Assembly (NCBI RefSeq): GCF_028656935.1
Contig: NZ_JAMDGZ010000040.1
Coordinates: forward strand, 1 to 64,000
Origin: Pseudomonas rubra
GTDB lineage: Bacteria > Pseudomonadota > Gammaproteobacteria > Pseudomonadales > Pseudomonadaceae
Direction: 5' to 3'
DNA: 64,000 bases
This document shows, one piece after another, positions 44,871 to 53,755 of this stretch. Under the pieces are notes generated by a model that did not search any database, was not told where the DNA came from, and saw nothing but the letters and a program-made list of their open reading frames with translations. Position 1 is the stretch's first letter, and every line of letters begins with the position of its first letter. Both the position numbers and the translations under genes were made by a program.

Positions 44871-45353
44871 ATGCCTAAAACCCCGCTGGCCAACCGCCCC
44901 CACGACCACTCCCATTGCGTGCACAGCGCCCTGGCCGAGGCCGATGCGCTGTGCGCGCGCCTGGGTGTACGCCTGACCGCCTTGCGTCGACGGGTGCTGG
45001 AGCTGGTGTGGCAGAGCCACAAGCCGCTGGGCGCCTACGACATCCTCGCCGTGCTGAGTGAGCAGGATGGCCGCCGGGCGGCGCCGCCCACCGTGTACCG
45101 CGCGCTGGATTTTCTCCTGGAAAACAGCCTGGTGCACCGCATTGCCTCGCTCAACGCCTTTATCGGCTGCAGCCACCCCGAGCATGCGCACCAGGGCCAG
45201 TTCCTGATTTGCCGCGAATGCCACGTGGCCATCGAGCTTGAGCAAAGCTCCATCAGCGACGCCATTGTGGCCAGCGCCCACGAAGTCGGTTTCCGCGTCG
45301 AAGCACAGACGGTCGAAGTGGTCGGCCTGTGCAGCAACTGCCGGGGCGCCTGA
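44871..45353 (+). CDS. zur: Zinc uptake regulator Zur
   Basis: A 160-residue Fur-family repressor. The winged helix (RLTALRRRVLELVWQSHKPLGAYDIL, PPTVYRALDFL) and the zinc sites (ICRECH, LCSNCRG for the structural zinc; HPEHAH for sensing) are visible, as is an N-terminal His patch HDHSHCVH. It binds DNA with zinc and represses znu genes. Stop overlaps the znuC start (TGATG). Confidence 0.93.
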   Translation: MPKTPLANRPHDHSHCVHSALAEADALCARLGVRLTALRRRVLELVWQSHKPLGAYDILAVLSEQDGRRAAPPTVYRALDFLLENSLVHRIASLNAFIGCSHPEHAHQGQFLICRECHVAIELEQSSISDAIVASAHEVGFRVEAQTVEVVGLCSNCRGA

Positions 45354-46132
45354 TGAGCAACGCGCTGATTCGCCTCGAACAGGTCGGCGTCAGCTTCGCC
45401 GGGCAGGCGGTGCTCGACAGCATTGACCTGGCTGTCGAGCCCGGGCAGATCGTCACCCTGATCGGGCCGAATGGCGCCGGCAAGACCACCCTGGTGCGCG
45501 CCGTGCTGGGCCTGCTCACGCCCCATAGCGGCAAGGTCTGGCGCAAACCGCGGCTACGCATTGGCTACATGCCGCAAAAGCTTCAGATCGATGCCACCCT
45601 GCCGCTCTCGGTACTGCGTTTCTTGCGCCTGGTGCCCGGTGTAGACCGTGCGGCCGCATTGTCGGCGCTCAAGGAAGTCGGCGCCGAACAGGTCATTGAC
45701 AGCCCGATCCAGGGTATTTCCGGCGGTGAAATGCAGCGTGTGCTGCTGGCTCGAGCGCTGTTGCGCGAGCCCGAGTTGCTGGTGCTCGATGAACCGGTGC
45801 AGGGCGTCGATGTCGCCGGCCAGTCCGAGCTGTACAGCCTGATCACCCGCCTGCGCGATCGTCACGGCTGCGGCGTACTGATGGTTTCCCACGACCTGCA
45901 CCTGGTCATGAGCACCACCGACCAGGTGGTTTGCCTGAACCGTCACGTTTGCTGTTCCGGCCACCCCGAGCAGGTCAGCGGCGACCCGGCCTTCGTCGAG
46001 CTGTTCGGCAGCAACGCGCCGAGCCTTGCGATCTATCACCACCATCACGACCACGCCCACGACCTGCACGGTTCGGTGGTTGCCCCGGCCAAAGGCGGCC
46101 ATGTTCACGGAGATCACTGCAAGCATGGCTGA
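45353..46132 (+). CDS. znuC: Zinc ABC transporter ATPase ZnuC
   Basis: A 259-residue ATPase: Walker A GPNGAGKT, signature ISGGEMQRVLLARALL, Walker B LLVLDEPVQGVD, H-loop VSHDLHLV. ISGGEMQRVLLARALLR is typical of ZnuC. The C-terminus is His-rich (HHHHDHAHDLH and more), which may bind zinc. Begins inside the zur stop and overlaps znuB by eight bases. Confidence 0.94.
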   Translation: MSNALIRLEQVGVSFAGQAVLDSIDLAVEPGQIVTLIGPNGAGKTTLVRAVLGLLTPHSGKVWRKPRLRIGYMPQKLQIDATLPLSVLRFLRLVPGVDRAAALSALKEVGAEQVIDSPIQGISGGEMQRVLLARALLREPELLVLDEPVQGVDVAGQSELYSLITRLRDRHGCGVLMVSHDLHLVMSTTDQVVCLNRHVCCSGHPEQVSGDPAFVELFGSNAPSLAIYHHHHDHAHDLHGSVVAPAKGGHVHGDHCKHG

Positions 46133-46907
46133 TTTTCTGCTTTACGCCCTGCTCGCAGGTCTGGCACTGGCACTGGTTGCAGGCCCCCTGGGCTCCTTCG
46201 TGGTCTGGCGGCGCATGGCCTATTTTGGCGATACCCTGTCCCATGCCGCGCTGCTCGGCGTGGCCCTGGGCTTTGTGCTGGATGTCAGCCCGGCCCTGGC
46301 CGTCACTGTCGGCTGTCTGTTGCTGGCCATCTTGCTGGTGACCCTGCAACAGCGCCAGCCACTGGCCTCCGACACCCTGCTGGGGATTCTTGCGCCCAGT
46401 ACTCTGTCACTCGGCCTGGTGGTGCTGAGCTTCATGCACGATGTGCGCATCGACCTGATGGCTTACCTGTTTGGCGACCTGCTGGCAATCAGCCCGGGGG
46501 ATCTTGTCTGGATTCTCGGTGGCAGTGCTGCGGTGCTGCTGTTGCTGGTAGCGCTGTGGCGCCCCCTGCTGGCGGTCACCGTGCATGAAGAACTGGCCAT
46601 GGTCGAAGGCTTGCCGGTCGCTGCATTGCGCCTGGCGCTGATGCTGCTTATCGCCGTAGTGATCGCCGTGGCAATGAAGATCGTCGGCGTGCTGCTGATC
46701 ACGTCGCTGCTGATCATTCCCGCCGCTGCGGCGCAACGTCACGCCCGCTCACCAGAGCAAATGGCTCTGGGCGCCAGCCTGCTGGGGGTTACCGCAGTAT
46801 GCGGCGGTCTGGCGCTGTCGTGGTTCAAGGACACGCCAGCCGGCCCGTCCATCGTGGTCTGCGCTGCGGTGCTATTCTTGCTGAGCCTGGCACTGCCCCG
46901 GCGCTGA
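46125..46907 (+). CDS. znuB: Zinc ABC transporter permease ZnuB
   Basis: A 260-residue permease with seven to eight helices. The family elements GSFVVWRRMAYFGDTLSHAALLGVALG and LLITSLLIIPAAAAQ are complete. It forms the channel with ZnuC and ZnuA. The ATG 46125 starts the first helix; earlier in-frame starts lie deep inside znuC. Last gene of zur-znuC-znuB. Confidence 0.94.
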   Translation: MADFLLYALLAGLALALVAGPLGSFVVWRRMAYFGDTLSHAALLGVALGFVLDVSPALAVTVGCLLLAILLVTLQQRQPLASDTLLGILAPSTLSLGLVVLSFMHDVRIDLMAYLFGDLLAISPGDLVWILGGSAAVLLLLVALWRPLLAVTVHEELAMVEGLPVAALRLALMLLIAVVIAVAMKIVGVLLITSLLIIPAAAAQRHARSPEQMALGASLLGVTAVCGGLALSWFKDTPAGPSIVVCAAVLFLLSLALPRR

Positions 46908-46914
46908 GGGCCAG

Positions 46915-46939
46915 GGGTGCAGCCGCCGCGGTTGCACCC
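46915..46939 (+). terminator. Hairpin after znuB, weak terminator
   Basis: GGGTGCA (46915-46921) pairs with TGCACCC (46933-46939) with an 11-base loop, eight bases after the stop. No T run follows, so termination here is uncertain. Confidence 0.35.
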
Positions 46940-47039
46940 TGCGACAGTTAAAAACGCACAGGCACCTGAAGAGTTATTTTCGAGTCTGCGGACTGGGTGT
47001 AGACTTGCTCGCTTTTTGCGCAAATAGAGAGTCGCAGGA

Positions 47040-47753
47040 ATGAAGCCGTTCGCCTCCCGTTATCTGCTCCTTGCCGCGTTTTCGCTGATCCTTGCCGCGT
47101 GCTCCAGCACCCCGGCCGACAACGCTGCCGGGACTGCCCAGCCTGATGCCTGGCAGCAGCTGGAGCAAAGCATTGCCAGCAGCGAGCTGGCCACTGCCGA
47201 AGACCAGCTCGCCACCCTGCAAAGCCAGGCGCCCAATGACAGCCGGATCGAGCAATACCAGCGTCAGTTGGCCGAAGCCTACCTGCAACGCAGCCAGATC
47301 GTCCTGCAAAAGGGTGATGTGAATGCTGCGGCCACCGCCCTGGCCCGCGCCCGCGCCTTGATGCCCAAGGCTCCAGCGCTCACCGGCGGCGTCAATGGCG
47401 CGATTACCCAAGCGCGCAAAGCCGAGCTGGACAAGGCCGAAGCAGCGCTCAAAGCCGCCGAAGCCCGCCCGGCCGCCAAGCTGATCGACCCGACCGCACC
47501 GAGTACTGTGGTTGCGCTAAAAACCACAAAAATTCGGGAAATGCGCAAGCAACTGGATGACATCGCCAGCGATGTCGTGAACTACCAGTGCGACGTAGTG
47601 TTTCAGGTGCCACGCACGCAAGACGCGCCCTGGTTGCAAACCTTGCTGGGTAAGCGGGTGAAAAAACTCGACCCTGAGTTTGCCGTGCAGCAGCGCCACG
47701 AGATCCATCGCAACCAGCCTGCACAGGCGGTGCTGATACCGCGTCGTCCCTGA
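47040..47753 (+). CDS. Lipoprotein with TPR-like helices
   Basis: A 237-residue lipoprotein (lipobox LAAC, C21). The mature part is helical and Ala/Gln-rich with repeats resembling TPR hairpins up to about residue 150, then a segment VNYQCDVVFQVPRTQDAPWLQ that looks conserved. From memory it takes the place of PA5502 between znuB and metN in P. aeruginosa. Function unknown. A GTAGACT at 47000-47006 could be its -10. Confidence 0.75.
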   Translation: MKPFASRYLLLAAFSLILAACSSTPADNAAGTAQPDAWQQLEQSIASSELATAEDQLATLQSQAPNDSRIEQYQRQLAEAYLQRSQIVLQKGDVNAAATALARARALMPKAPALTGGVNGAITQARKAELDKAEAALKAAEARPAAKLIDPTAPSTVVALKTTKIREMRKQLDDIASDVVNYQCDVVFQVPRTQDAPWLQTLLGKRVKKLDPEFAVQQRHEIHRNQPAQAVLIPRRP

Positions 47754-47951
47754 GTGAGCGGGTGCCCGGGCGAGCACCACGCCCCTGGGCCTTCGCAGAC
47801 TGGCGTTCCTTCGGATTGACCACTGATCGCGTTATTCCAGTTGCGTTGGTCAATTGCGAAATAAATGCTAAGAACCTCTATACGAACAGGCTAAAATGCG
47901 CGCCCGGCCAACAGCTGCCCCTATTCCCATGCGCCCCACAAGGTTCGCTAC

Positions 47952-48959
47952 GTGATCGAGTTTCAAAATGTCCACAAGACCTACCGCGTCGCCGGTAGGG
48001 ATATCCCCGCATTGCACCCGACCAACCTGAGCGTCGAAGACGGCCAGGTGTTCGGGCTGATCGGCCATTCCGGCGCCGGTAAAAGTACCCTGCTGCGCCT
48101 GATCAACCGCCTGGAAGCGCCGAGCGGCGGCAAGATCATCGTCGACGGCGAAGACGTCACTGCGTTCAACGCCAACGATCTGCGGCGATTCCGCCAGCAA
48201 GTCGGGATGATCTTCCAGCACTTCAACCTGCTGGCCTCCAAGACAGTTGCCGACAACGTGGCCTTGCCACTGACTCTGGCGGGCCAACTGTCGCGCAAGG
48301 AAATCGACACCCGCGTCAACGAACTGCTGGCCCGTGTCGGCCTGGCCGATCACGCGAAGAAATACCCGGCGCAGCTCTCCGGCGGCCAGAAGCAGCGCGT
48401 CGGCATCGCCCGCGCCCTGGCCACCAAGCCGAAAATCCTGCTGTGTGACGAAGCCACCAGCGCCCTCGACCCGCAAACCACCGCCTCGGTGCTGCAACTG
48501 CTGGCCGAGATCAACCGCGAACTGAAGCTGACCATCGTGCTGATCACCCATGAAATGGACGTGATTCGCCGGGTCTGTGACCGCGTGGCCGTGATGGACG
48601 CCGGACGGATCGTCGAACAAGGCCCGGTGGCCGATGTGTTCCTGCACCCGCAGCACCCGACCACCAAGCGCTTCGTCCAGGAAGACGAGCAGGTTGACGA
48701 GAACGAGCAGCGCGACGACTTCGCCCACGTACCGGGGCGCATTGTGCGCCTGACCTTTCAGGGCGATTCGACCTACGCGCCATTGCTGGGCACCGTCGCC
48801 CGGGAAACCGGTGTGGACTACAGCATCCTGGCCGGACGCATTGATCGCATCAAAGACACCCCCTATGGGCAGCTGACCCTGGCCGTCACTGGCGGCGACA
48901 TGGAAGCGGCGTTCGCCCGCTTCACTGCGGCTGATGTTCATATGGAGGTACTGCGTTAA
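47952..48959 (+). CDS. metN: Methionine ABC transporter ATPase MetN
   Basis: A 335-residue ATPase with Walker A GHSGAGKS (38-45), signature LSGGQKQRVGIARAL, Walker B ILLCDEATSALDP and a C-terminal NIL domain (about 260-335) that binds methionine and inhibits transport when it is plentiful. The GTG start 47952 has AAGG upstream and gives the family's MIEFQNVHKTY. Overlaps metI (TAATG). Confidence 0.95.
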   Translation: MIEFQNVHKTYRVAGRDIPALHPTNLSVEDGQVFGLIGHSGAGKSTLLRLINRLEAPSGGKIIVDGEDVTAFNANDLRRFRQQVGMIFQHFNLLASKTVADNVALPLTLAGQLSRKEIDTRVNELLARVGLADHAKKYPAQLSGGQKQRVGIARALATKPKILLCDEATSALDPQTTASVLQLLAEINRELKLTIVLITHEMDVIRRVCDRVAVMDAGRIVEQGPVADVFLHPQHPTTKRFVQEDEQVDENEQRDDFAHVPGRIVRLTFQGDSTYAPLLGTVARETGVDYSILAGRIDRIKDTPYGQLTLAVTGGDMEAAFARFTAADVHMEVLR

Positions 48960-49630
48960 TGGATACCTTGAGTTTCTTTGCCAACGTCGACTGGGCCGAA
49001 ATCTGGCTGGCCACGATCGACACCATGATCATGCTGTTCGGCTCGCTGTTCTTCACCGTGTTGCTCGGCCTGCCCCTGGGCGTGCTGCTGTTCCTCTGCG
49101 GGCCGCGCCAGCTGTTCGAACAGAAGGGCGTGTACGCACTGCTGTCGCTGGTAGTGAACATCCTGCGCTCGCTGCCGTTCATCATCCTGCTGATCGTGAT
49201 GATTCCGTTCACCGTGCTGATCACCGGCACCTCGCTGGGGGTTGCCGGGGCCATCCCGCCATTGGTAGTGGGGGCTACGCCGTTCTTCGCCCGCTTGGTG
49301 GAAACCGCACTGCGTGAGGTCGACCGCGGCATCATCGAAGCCACCCAGTCGATGGGCGCCACCACCCGCCAGATCATCGTCAACGCCTTGCTGCCCGAGG
49401 CCCGTCCGGGCATCTTCGCGGCTATTACCGTTACCGCCATCACCCTGGTGTCGTACACCGCAATGGCCGGTGTCGTGGGCGCCGGTGGCTTGGGCGACCT
49501 GGCGATCCGCTTCGGTTATCAACGCTTCCAGACCGATGTGATGGTGGTCACAGTGGTCATGCTGCTGGTACTGGTTCAAGTCCTGCAAAGCGTGGGCGAC
49601 AAAATGGTTGTGCATTTTTCCCGTAAGTAA
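48959..49630 (+). CDS. metI: Methionine ABC transporter permease MetI
   Basis: A 223-residue permease with five helices. LRSLPFIILLIVMIPFTVLI and the EAA-like loop EATQSMGATTRQIIVNALLPEARPG are typical for MetI. Starts on the last base of the metN stop. Together with MetN and MetQ it imports D- and L-methionine. Confidence 0.95.
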   Translation: MDTLSFFANVDWAEIWLATIDTMIMLFGSLFFTVLLGLPLGVLLFLCGPRQLFEQKGVYALLSLVVNILRSLPFIILLIVMIPFTVLITGTSLGVAGAIPPLVVGATPFFARLVETALREVDRGIIEATQSMGATTRQIIVNALLPEARPGIFAAITVTAITLVSYTAMAGVVGAGGLGDLAIRFGYQRFQTDVMVVTVVMLLVLVQVLQSVGDKMVVHFSRK

Positions 49631-49692
49631 CCCCATGGGTCGGCGCTGCCGACGCACCGGGGGCCGGATCGGCCCTCACAAGGAGTGATTTG

Positions 49693-50463
49693 ATGAAAAA
49701 GCTGCTTGCTGTAGTCGCCGCCGTTGCGGCCTTCTCGGCCCAGGCCGAGACCCTGACCGTCGCCGCCACCCCGGTGCCGCACGCCGAGATCCTCGAGTTC
49801 GTCAAACCGGCCCTGGCCAAAGAAGGCGTGGACTTGAAGGTAAAGGTGTTCACCGACTACATCCAGCCAAACGTGCAAGTGGCCGAGAAACGCCTGGACG
49901 CCAACTTCTTCCAGCACCAGCCGTACCTGGATGAGTTCAACAAGGCCAAGGGCACTAGTCTGGTCAGCGTTGCCGGTGTGCACCTGGAGCCGCTGGGCGC
50001 CTACTCGAGCAAGTACAAGAAACTCGACGAGCTGCCGTCGACTGCCAACGTGGTCATCCCCAACGACGCCACCAACGGCGGTCGTGCCTTGCTGCTGCTG
50101 GACAAGGCCGGTGTGATCAAGCTCAAAGACAAAACCAACATCCTCTCGACCGTCAAAGACATCGTCGAGAATCCTAAGAACCTGAAATTCCGTGAGCTGG
50201 AAGCCGCCACCATCCCGCGTGTGCTGACCCAGGTCGACCTGGCGCTGATCAACACCAACTACGCGCTGGAAGCCAAGCTCAACCCTGAAAAAGACGCACT
50301 GGTCATCGAAGGCAGCGACTCGCCTTACGTGAACATCCTGGTGACCCGCGCCGACAACAAGGACGCGGACGCGGTGAAGAAGCTGGTTGCAGCCCTGCAC
50401 ACGCCAGAAGTGAAGAAGTTCATCGAAGAGAAGTACAAGGGCGCGGTCAAGCCGGCGTTCTGA
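49693..50463 (+). CDS. metQ: Methionine ABC transporter binding protein MetQ
   Basis: A 256-residue binding protein of the NlpA/MetQ family: VAATPVPHAEILEFVKP, VFTDYIQPNVQVAEKRLDAN and FFQHQPYLDEFN are the family blocks. The signal peptide ends at AQA-E with no lipobox cysteine, so unlike many MetQ it should be free in the periplasm. ATG 49693 follows AGGAG at ideal distance. It ends the metN-metI-metQ operon; a REP pair follows. Confidence 0.94.
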   Translation: MKKLLAVVAAVAAFSAQAETLTVAATPVPHAEILEFVKPALAKEGVDLKVKVFTDYIQPNVQVAEKRLDANFFQHQPYLDEFNKAKGTSLVSVAGVHLEPLGAYSSKYKKLDELPSTANVVIPNDATNGGRALLLLDKAGVIKLKDKTNILSTVKDIVENPKNLKFRELEAATIPRVLTQVDLALINTNYALEAKLNPEKDALVIEGSDSPYVNILVTRADNKDADAVKKLVAALHTPEVKKFIEEKYKGAVKPAF

Positions 50464-50479
50464 TAAGCCGCATCGCCTT

Positions 50480-50552
50480 CATCGCTGGCAAGCCAGCTCC
50501 CACAGATTCAGGTGCAAAGCCGGACCTTGTGGGAGCTGGCTTGCCAGCGATG
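50480..50552. repeat. REP pair, perfect 25-bp inverted repeat
   Basis: The 25 bases at 50480-50504 are the exact reverse complement of 50528-50552, with a 23-base loop. The core TCGCTGGCAAGCCAGCTCCCA differs from the pair at 43830. It lies between convergent metQ and sco genes. Confidence 0.95.
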
Positions 50553-50556
50553 CTTT

Positions 50557-51189
50557 TCAGTCGCGTTTAACCAATCCAGGCAACTGCGCAACCAGCTTCT
50601 GGTTGTTGAACGGCGCCCGGATAAACCCGCGCTGCTTGCCATCGGGGCCCAGCAGCGCCAGGTTGCCACTGTGATCAACCGTGTAGTTCGGCTTGCTGGT
50701 ATCGGCCGGAATGAACGGAATGCTCACCGCATTCGCCAGCTTCTGGATATTGTCCAGCGGGCCGGTCACCCCACGAAAATCCTTGTCGAAATAACCCAGG
50801 TACTGCTTCAGCTGTGCCGGGGTGTCGCGGTTCGGGTCAACACTGACCAACACCACTTGCAAGCGCTCCACGGCCTCCTTGGGCAGCTCGCTCTTTACCT
50901 GGCGCAGTTGGGCGAGGGTGGTCGGGCAGATATCCGGGCAGAAGGTGTAGCCGAAGAACAACAGCGACCATTTGCCCTTGAGCTCGTCCATCACCAGCGG
51001 CTGGCCCTGCTCGTCGGTCATCTCCACGGCGGGCACGGTGCGGCTCTGTGGCAGCAGGATGATGCCGGCATCGATCAGCGCGGTCGGGTTGCCTTCGCTG
51101 CGGCCATTGAGCACCTTGTTGACAGTAAGCCCGAGGATCACGGCGACCAGGGCAACGAGAATAAAGACGGTTTTCTGGGTTCGAGTCAT
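50557..51189 (-). CDS. SCO1/SenC family copper chaperone
   Basis: A 210-residue thioredoxin-fold protein anchored by an N-terminal helix (about 7-24). The copper ligands are there: CPDIC (C84, C88) and H173 in VDHSGN. It delivers copper to the CuA site of cytochrome c oxidase subunit II. Start ATG overlaps the cyoE stop (ATGA). Last gene of the surf1-ctaA-cyoE unit. Confidence 0.94.
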   Translation of the reverse strand: MTRTQKTVFILVALVAVILGLTVNKVLNGRSEGNPTALIDAGIILLPQSRTVPAVEMTDEQGQPLVMDELKGKWSLLFFGYTFCPDICPTTLAQLRQVKSELPKEAVERLQVVLVSVDPNRDTPAQLKQYLGYFDKDFRGVTGPLDNIQKLANAVSIPFIPADTSKPNYTVDHSGNLALLGPDGKQRGFIRAPFNNQKLVAQLPGLVKRD

Positions 51190-52085
51190 AGATTCAACAG
51201 TAAGTAGTGGTCAACAAGCAGCGCGATGAACAGCAACAACAGGTACCAGATAGAGTACTTGAAGGTCTTGATCGCCGCGTGCGGCCGACTGCCACGGTAC
51301 AACACCCAGGCCCACTGCAGGAAGCGCCCGCCCAGGACCAGGGCGCAGGCCAGGTACAACGGGCCGCTCATGTGAATGGCATAGGGCAGCAGGCTGACCG
51401 CCAGCAATACCAGGGTGTACAGCAGGATATGCACCTTGGTGTAGTGCTCGCCATGGGTCACCGGCAGCATCGGAATATCAGCCTTGGCGTACTCCTCCTT
51501 GCGGTGAATGGCCAGCGCCCAGAAGTGCGGTGGCGTCCAGGCGAAGATGATCAGTACCAGCAACAGCGGTTCGGCGCTGATATGCCCGCTGATCGCCACC
51601 CAGCCCAGCAGCGGCGGCGCGGCGCCCGCCAGGCCACCGATAACGATGTTCTGCGGAGTGGCGCGTTTGAGAAAACCGGTGTAGATCACCGCGTAGCCCA
51701 GCAGCGAAGCCAAGGTCAACCAGGCGGTCAGGGCATTGGTGAACACCAGCAGCAAGGCCATGCCAACGACCGCCAACAGCAGCGCAAAGGTCAGTGCCGC
51801 CGCCGGTGCCACCCGTCCTTCAGCGATCGGGCGCTTGTGCGTACGCGCCATCAACGCATCAATGCGCCGGTCGACCACATGATTGACCACTGCCGCACCG
51901 CCGGCGCAACAGGCAATGCCCAGGTTGCCGAACAGCAGGATGGTCCACGGCACCCCGGCGCGGGTGGCGAGAAACATGCCAACCAGCGAGGTAATCAGCA
52001 TCAGCACCACCACCTTGGGTTTGGTCAGCTCGAGGTAGTCACGCCAGCCCGCTTGCAGCCTGCGCTCACTCAGAAGCGTCGCCAT
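51186..52085 (-). CDS. cyoE: Haem O synthase (protoheme IX farnesyltransferase)
   Basis: A 299-residue UbiA-family prenyltransferase with about nine helices. The metal/diphosphate motif NHVVDRRIDALMARTHKRP and the start YLELTKPKVVVLMLITSLVGM are typical. It adds the farnesyl tail to haem B; CtaA then makes haem A. Overlaps ctaA by 16 bases and sco by four. This could be called ctaB. Confidence 0.95.
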   Translation of the reverse strand: MATLLSERRLQAGWRDYLELTKPKVVVLMLITSLVGMFLATRAGVPWTILLFGNLGIACCAGGAAVVNHVVDRRIDALMARTHKRPIAEGRVAPAAALTFALLLAVVGMALLLVFTNALTAWLTLASLLGYAVIYTGFLKRATPQNIVIGGLAGAAPPLLGWVAISGHISAEPLLLVLIIFAWTPPHFWALAIHRKEEYAKADIPMLPVTHGEHYTKVHILLYTLVLLAVSLLPYAIHMSGPLYLACALVLGGRFLQWAWVLYRGSRPHAAIKTFKYSIWYLLLLFIALLVDHYLLLNL

Positions 52086-53152
52086 GAGTTATCTCCCAGA
52101 TAATGAACGACTCCACCGCTGGCCAGCGGAGTCAGGCGCCAACCCTGGCTGACCCGACGGACTTTGGCCTGGGCAACCAGGCGGATGCGGTAATTGACCA
52201 GCACCATGCTCAGCAACAGCAGGGCGCCACCGGCGTTGTGGGCTACAGCCACGGCCAGCGGCAAGTGCAACAGTACGTTGCTGACCCCCAGGCTCACCTG
52301 CACGGCCAGCGCCAGCAGCACCCATGCGGCCAGCTTGCCCAGGCCCTGGCGATACAGCTTCCAGCTTAGGATCAGCATGACAACCGTCACCAACAAGGCA
52401 CCCAGGCGGTGGCTCATGTGAATCGCGGTGCGGGCATCGCTGTCGAGCTGGCCGCCAAGGTAATTGGGGCCGATGTGCTGGGTCAGGTGAAAGCCGTTGG
52501 CAAAGTCCGCCTGCGGCCACCACTGGCCGTGGCAGGTGGGCAGATCAACGCAGGCCACTGCCGCGTAGTTGGCGCTGACCCAGCCGCCCAGGGCGATCTG
52601 GCCGATCACCACCAACAAACCCAGCGCCGCCACCCGGCGCACGCTCAACGGCAGTTTGGGCAAGGGCGCAAAAGCCCGTGACAGGCGCAGGCTGAGCAGG
52701 AACAACAGGCTCAAGGTGGCAAAGCCGCCTAGTAGATGCGCCGTGACCACTTGCGGCCAGAGCTTGAGGGTCACCGTCCACATGCCGAAGGCTGCCTGGG
52801 CGAACACCACGCCGAGCAACAACAAGGGCAGCCGCAGCGGCTGGCCATCACGGCCGCGACGACGCCAGGCTTTCAGGGCCAGCAGGCTGATCACCAGGGC
52901 CAGGGTGCCGGCAAAATAGCGATGGAGCATTTCGTTGCGGCCCTTGTGCGCCTCCACCGGGGTGTCGGGAAAGTGCAACTCGGCATGGGCCAGTTGCGCT
53001 TCGCTCTTGGGCACGCTGATAAAGCCATAGCAGCCCGGCCAGTCCGGGCAACCAAGGCCGGCATGGGTCAGGCGGGTGTAGGCACCGAGCAGCACGACAA
53101 CCAGTGCCAGCACGGTGGCGAAGACGGCGAGGCGAAATCCGGGTCTGGCCAT
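52070..53152 (-). CDS. ctaA: Haem A synthase CtaA/COX15
   Basis: A 360-residue membrane protein of eight helices. LGAYTRLTHAGLGCPDWPGCYG and the second-half HMSHRLGALLVTVV, plus CVDLPTCHGQWWP with its cysteine pair, are typical of COX15. It hydroxylates the haem O methyl group. The 16-base overlap with cyoE points to coupled synthesis of both haem enzymes. Confidence 0.94.
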   Translation of the reverse strand: MARPGFRLAVFATVLALVVVLLGAYTRLTHAGLGCPDWPGCYGFISVPKSEAQLAHAELHFPDTPVEAHKGRNEMLHRYFAGTLALVISLLALKAWRRRGRDGQPLRLPLLLLGVVFAQAAFGMWTVTLKLWPQVVTAHLLGGFATLSLLFLLSLRLSRAFAPLPKLPLSVRRVAALGLLVVIGQIALGGWVSANYAAVACVDLPTCHGQWWPQADFANGFHLTQHIGPNYLGGQLDSDARTAIHMSHRLGALLVTVVMLILSWKLYRQGLGKLAAWVLLALAVQVSLGVSNVLLHLPLAVAVAHNAGGALLLLSMVLVNYRIRLVAQAKVRRVSQGWRLTPLASGGVVHYLGDNSWRRF

Positions 53153-53161
53153 GGCGATGTC

Positions 53162-53755
53162 CTATCCGATGTTGGACAGCTTCAGCAGGTGGCGCAGGTC
53201 ATTGAGCAGGTCCTTGCCCTTGACCCTGGCGTCGTAGCGCAGCACCAGGTTGCCGTGCGGGTCTATGATCCACAGCTGGGCATCCTGCTTACCCTGGCTG
53301 ACGGTCCCGTAACGCGACAGGTCCAGGGGGTAGCGCTGCAGTTGCGGGTACTCGCGCGCAAGCTTGGCCTGATAATCGCCGGCCAAGGGCTGGGCCGCCG
53401 CCAGGGCATGGCTGGCGCGGCTGGCATCGCGGCCCAGGCCGATCTGGATCTGCCGGGCCAGGTAGACCAGTTGCTGACAGTCCAGACCACATGCCCCGGG
53501 CGTGCTCACCAGCAGTTGCCAGCGTCCTTCTTCAGCAGGCACGCCAAGGTCCACGCGGGTCTGACCGATACCGATCATTTCCCCGTGATAGCTTCGGCTC
53601 TCGGGTACCCAGAACTTGAGTTTGTACATGCTGGTGGCAAGGACCATCGGACCGAGCACTACCAGCAGGATCAGCAACAGTTGCAGGCGACCGCGTGCCC
53701 GGCTGCGCGGCGCCTTGCCTTCAGACATGTTGAGTGGACTTGTGACGGCTCCCAT
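53162..53755 (-). CDS. SCO-like oxidase assembly protein with CxxxC
   Basis: A 197-residue protein with one N-terminal helix (about 22-42) and a periplasmic domain holding CGLDC (C89, C93), the same CxxxC spacing as the copper site of SCO proteins; WIIDPHGNLVLRYD near the end resembles the last strand of that fold. Start ATG 53755 follows AAGGAG at seven bases and makes it overlap surf1 by 35 bases; ATG 53728 has no ribosome site. The gene is fixed between surf1 and ctaA in Pseudomonas from memory. A role in thiol or copper handling for the oxidase is inferred. Confidence 0.8.
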   Translation of the reverse strand: MGAVTSPLNMSEGKAPRSRARGRLQLLLILLVVLGPMVLATSMYKLKFWVPESRSYHGEMIGIGQTRVDLGVPAEEGRWQLLVSTPGACGLDCQQLVYLARQIQIGLGRDASRASHALAAAQPLAGDYQAKLAREYPQLQRYPLDLSRYGTVSQGKQDAQLWIIDPHGNLVLRYDARVKGKDLLNDLRHLLKLSNIG

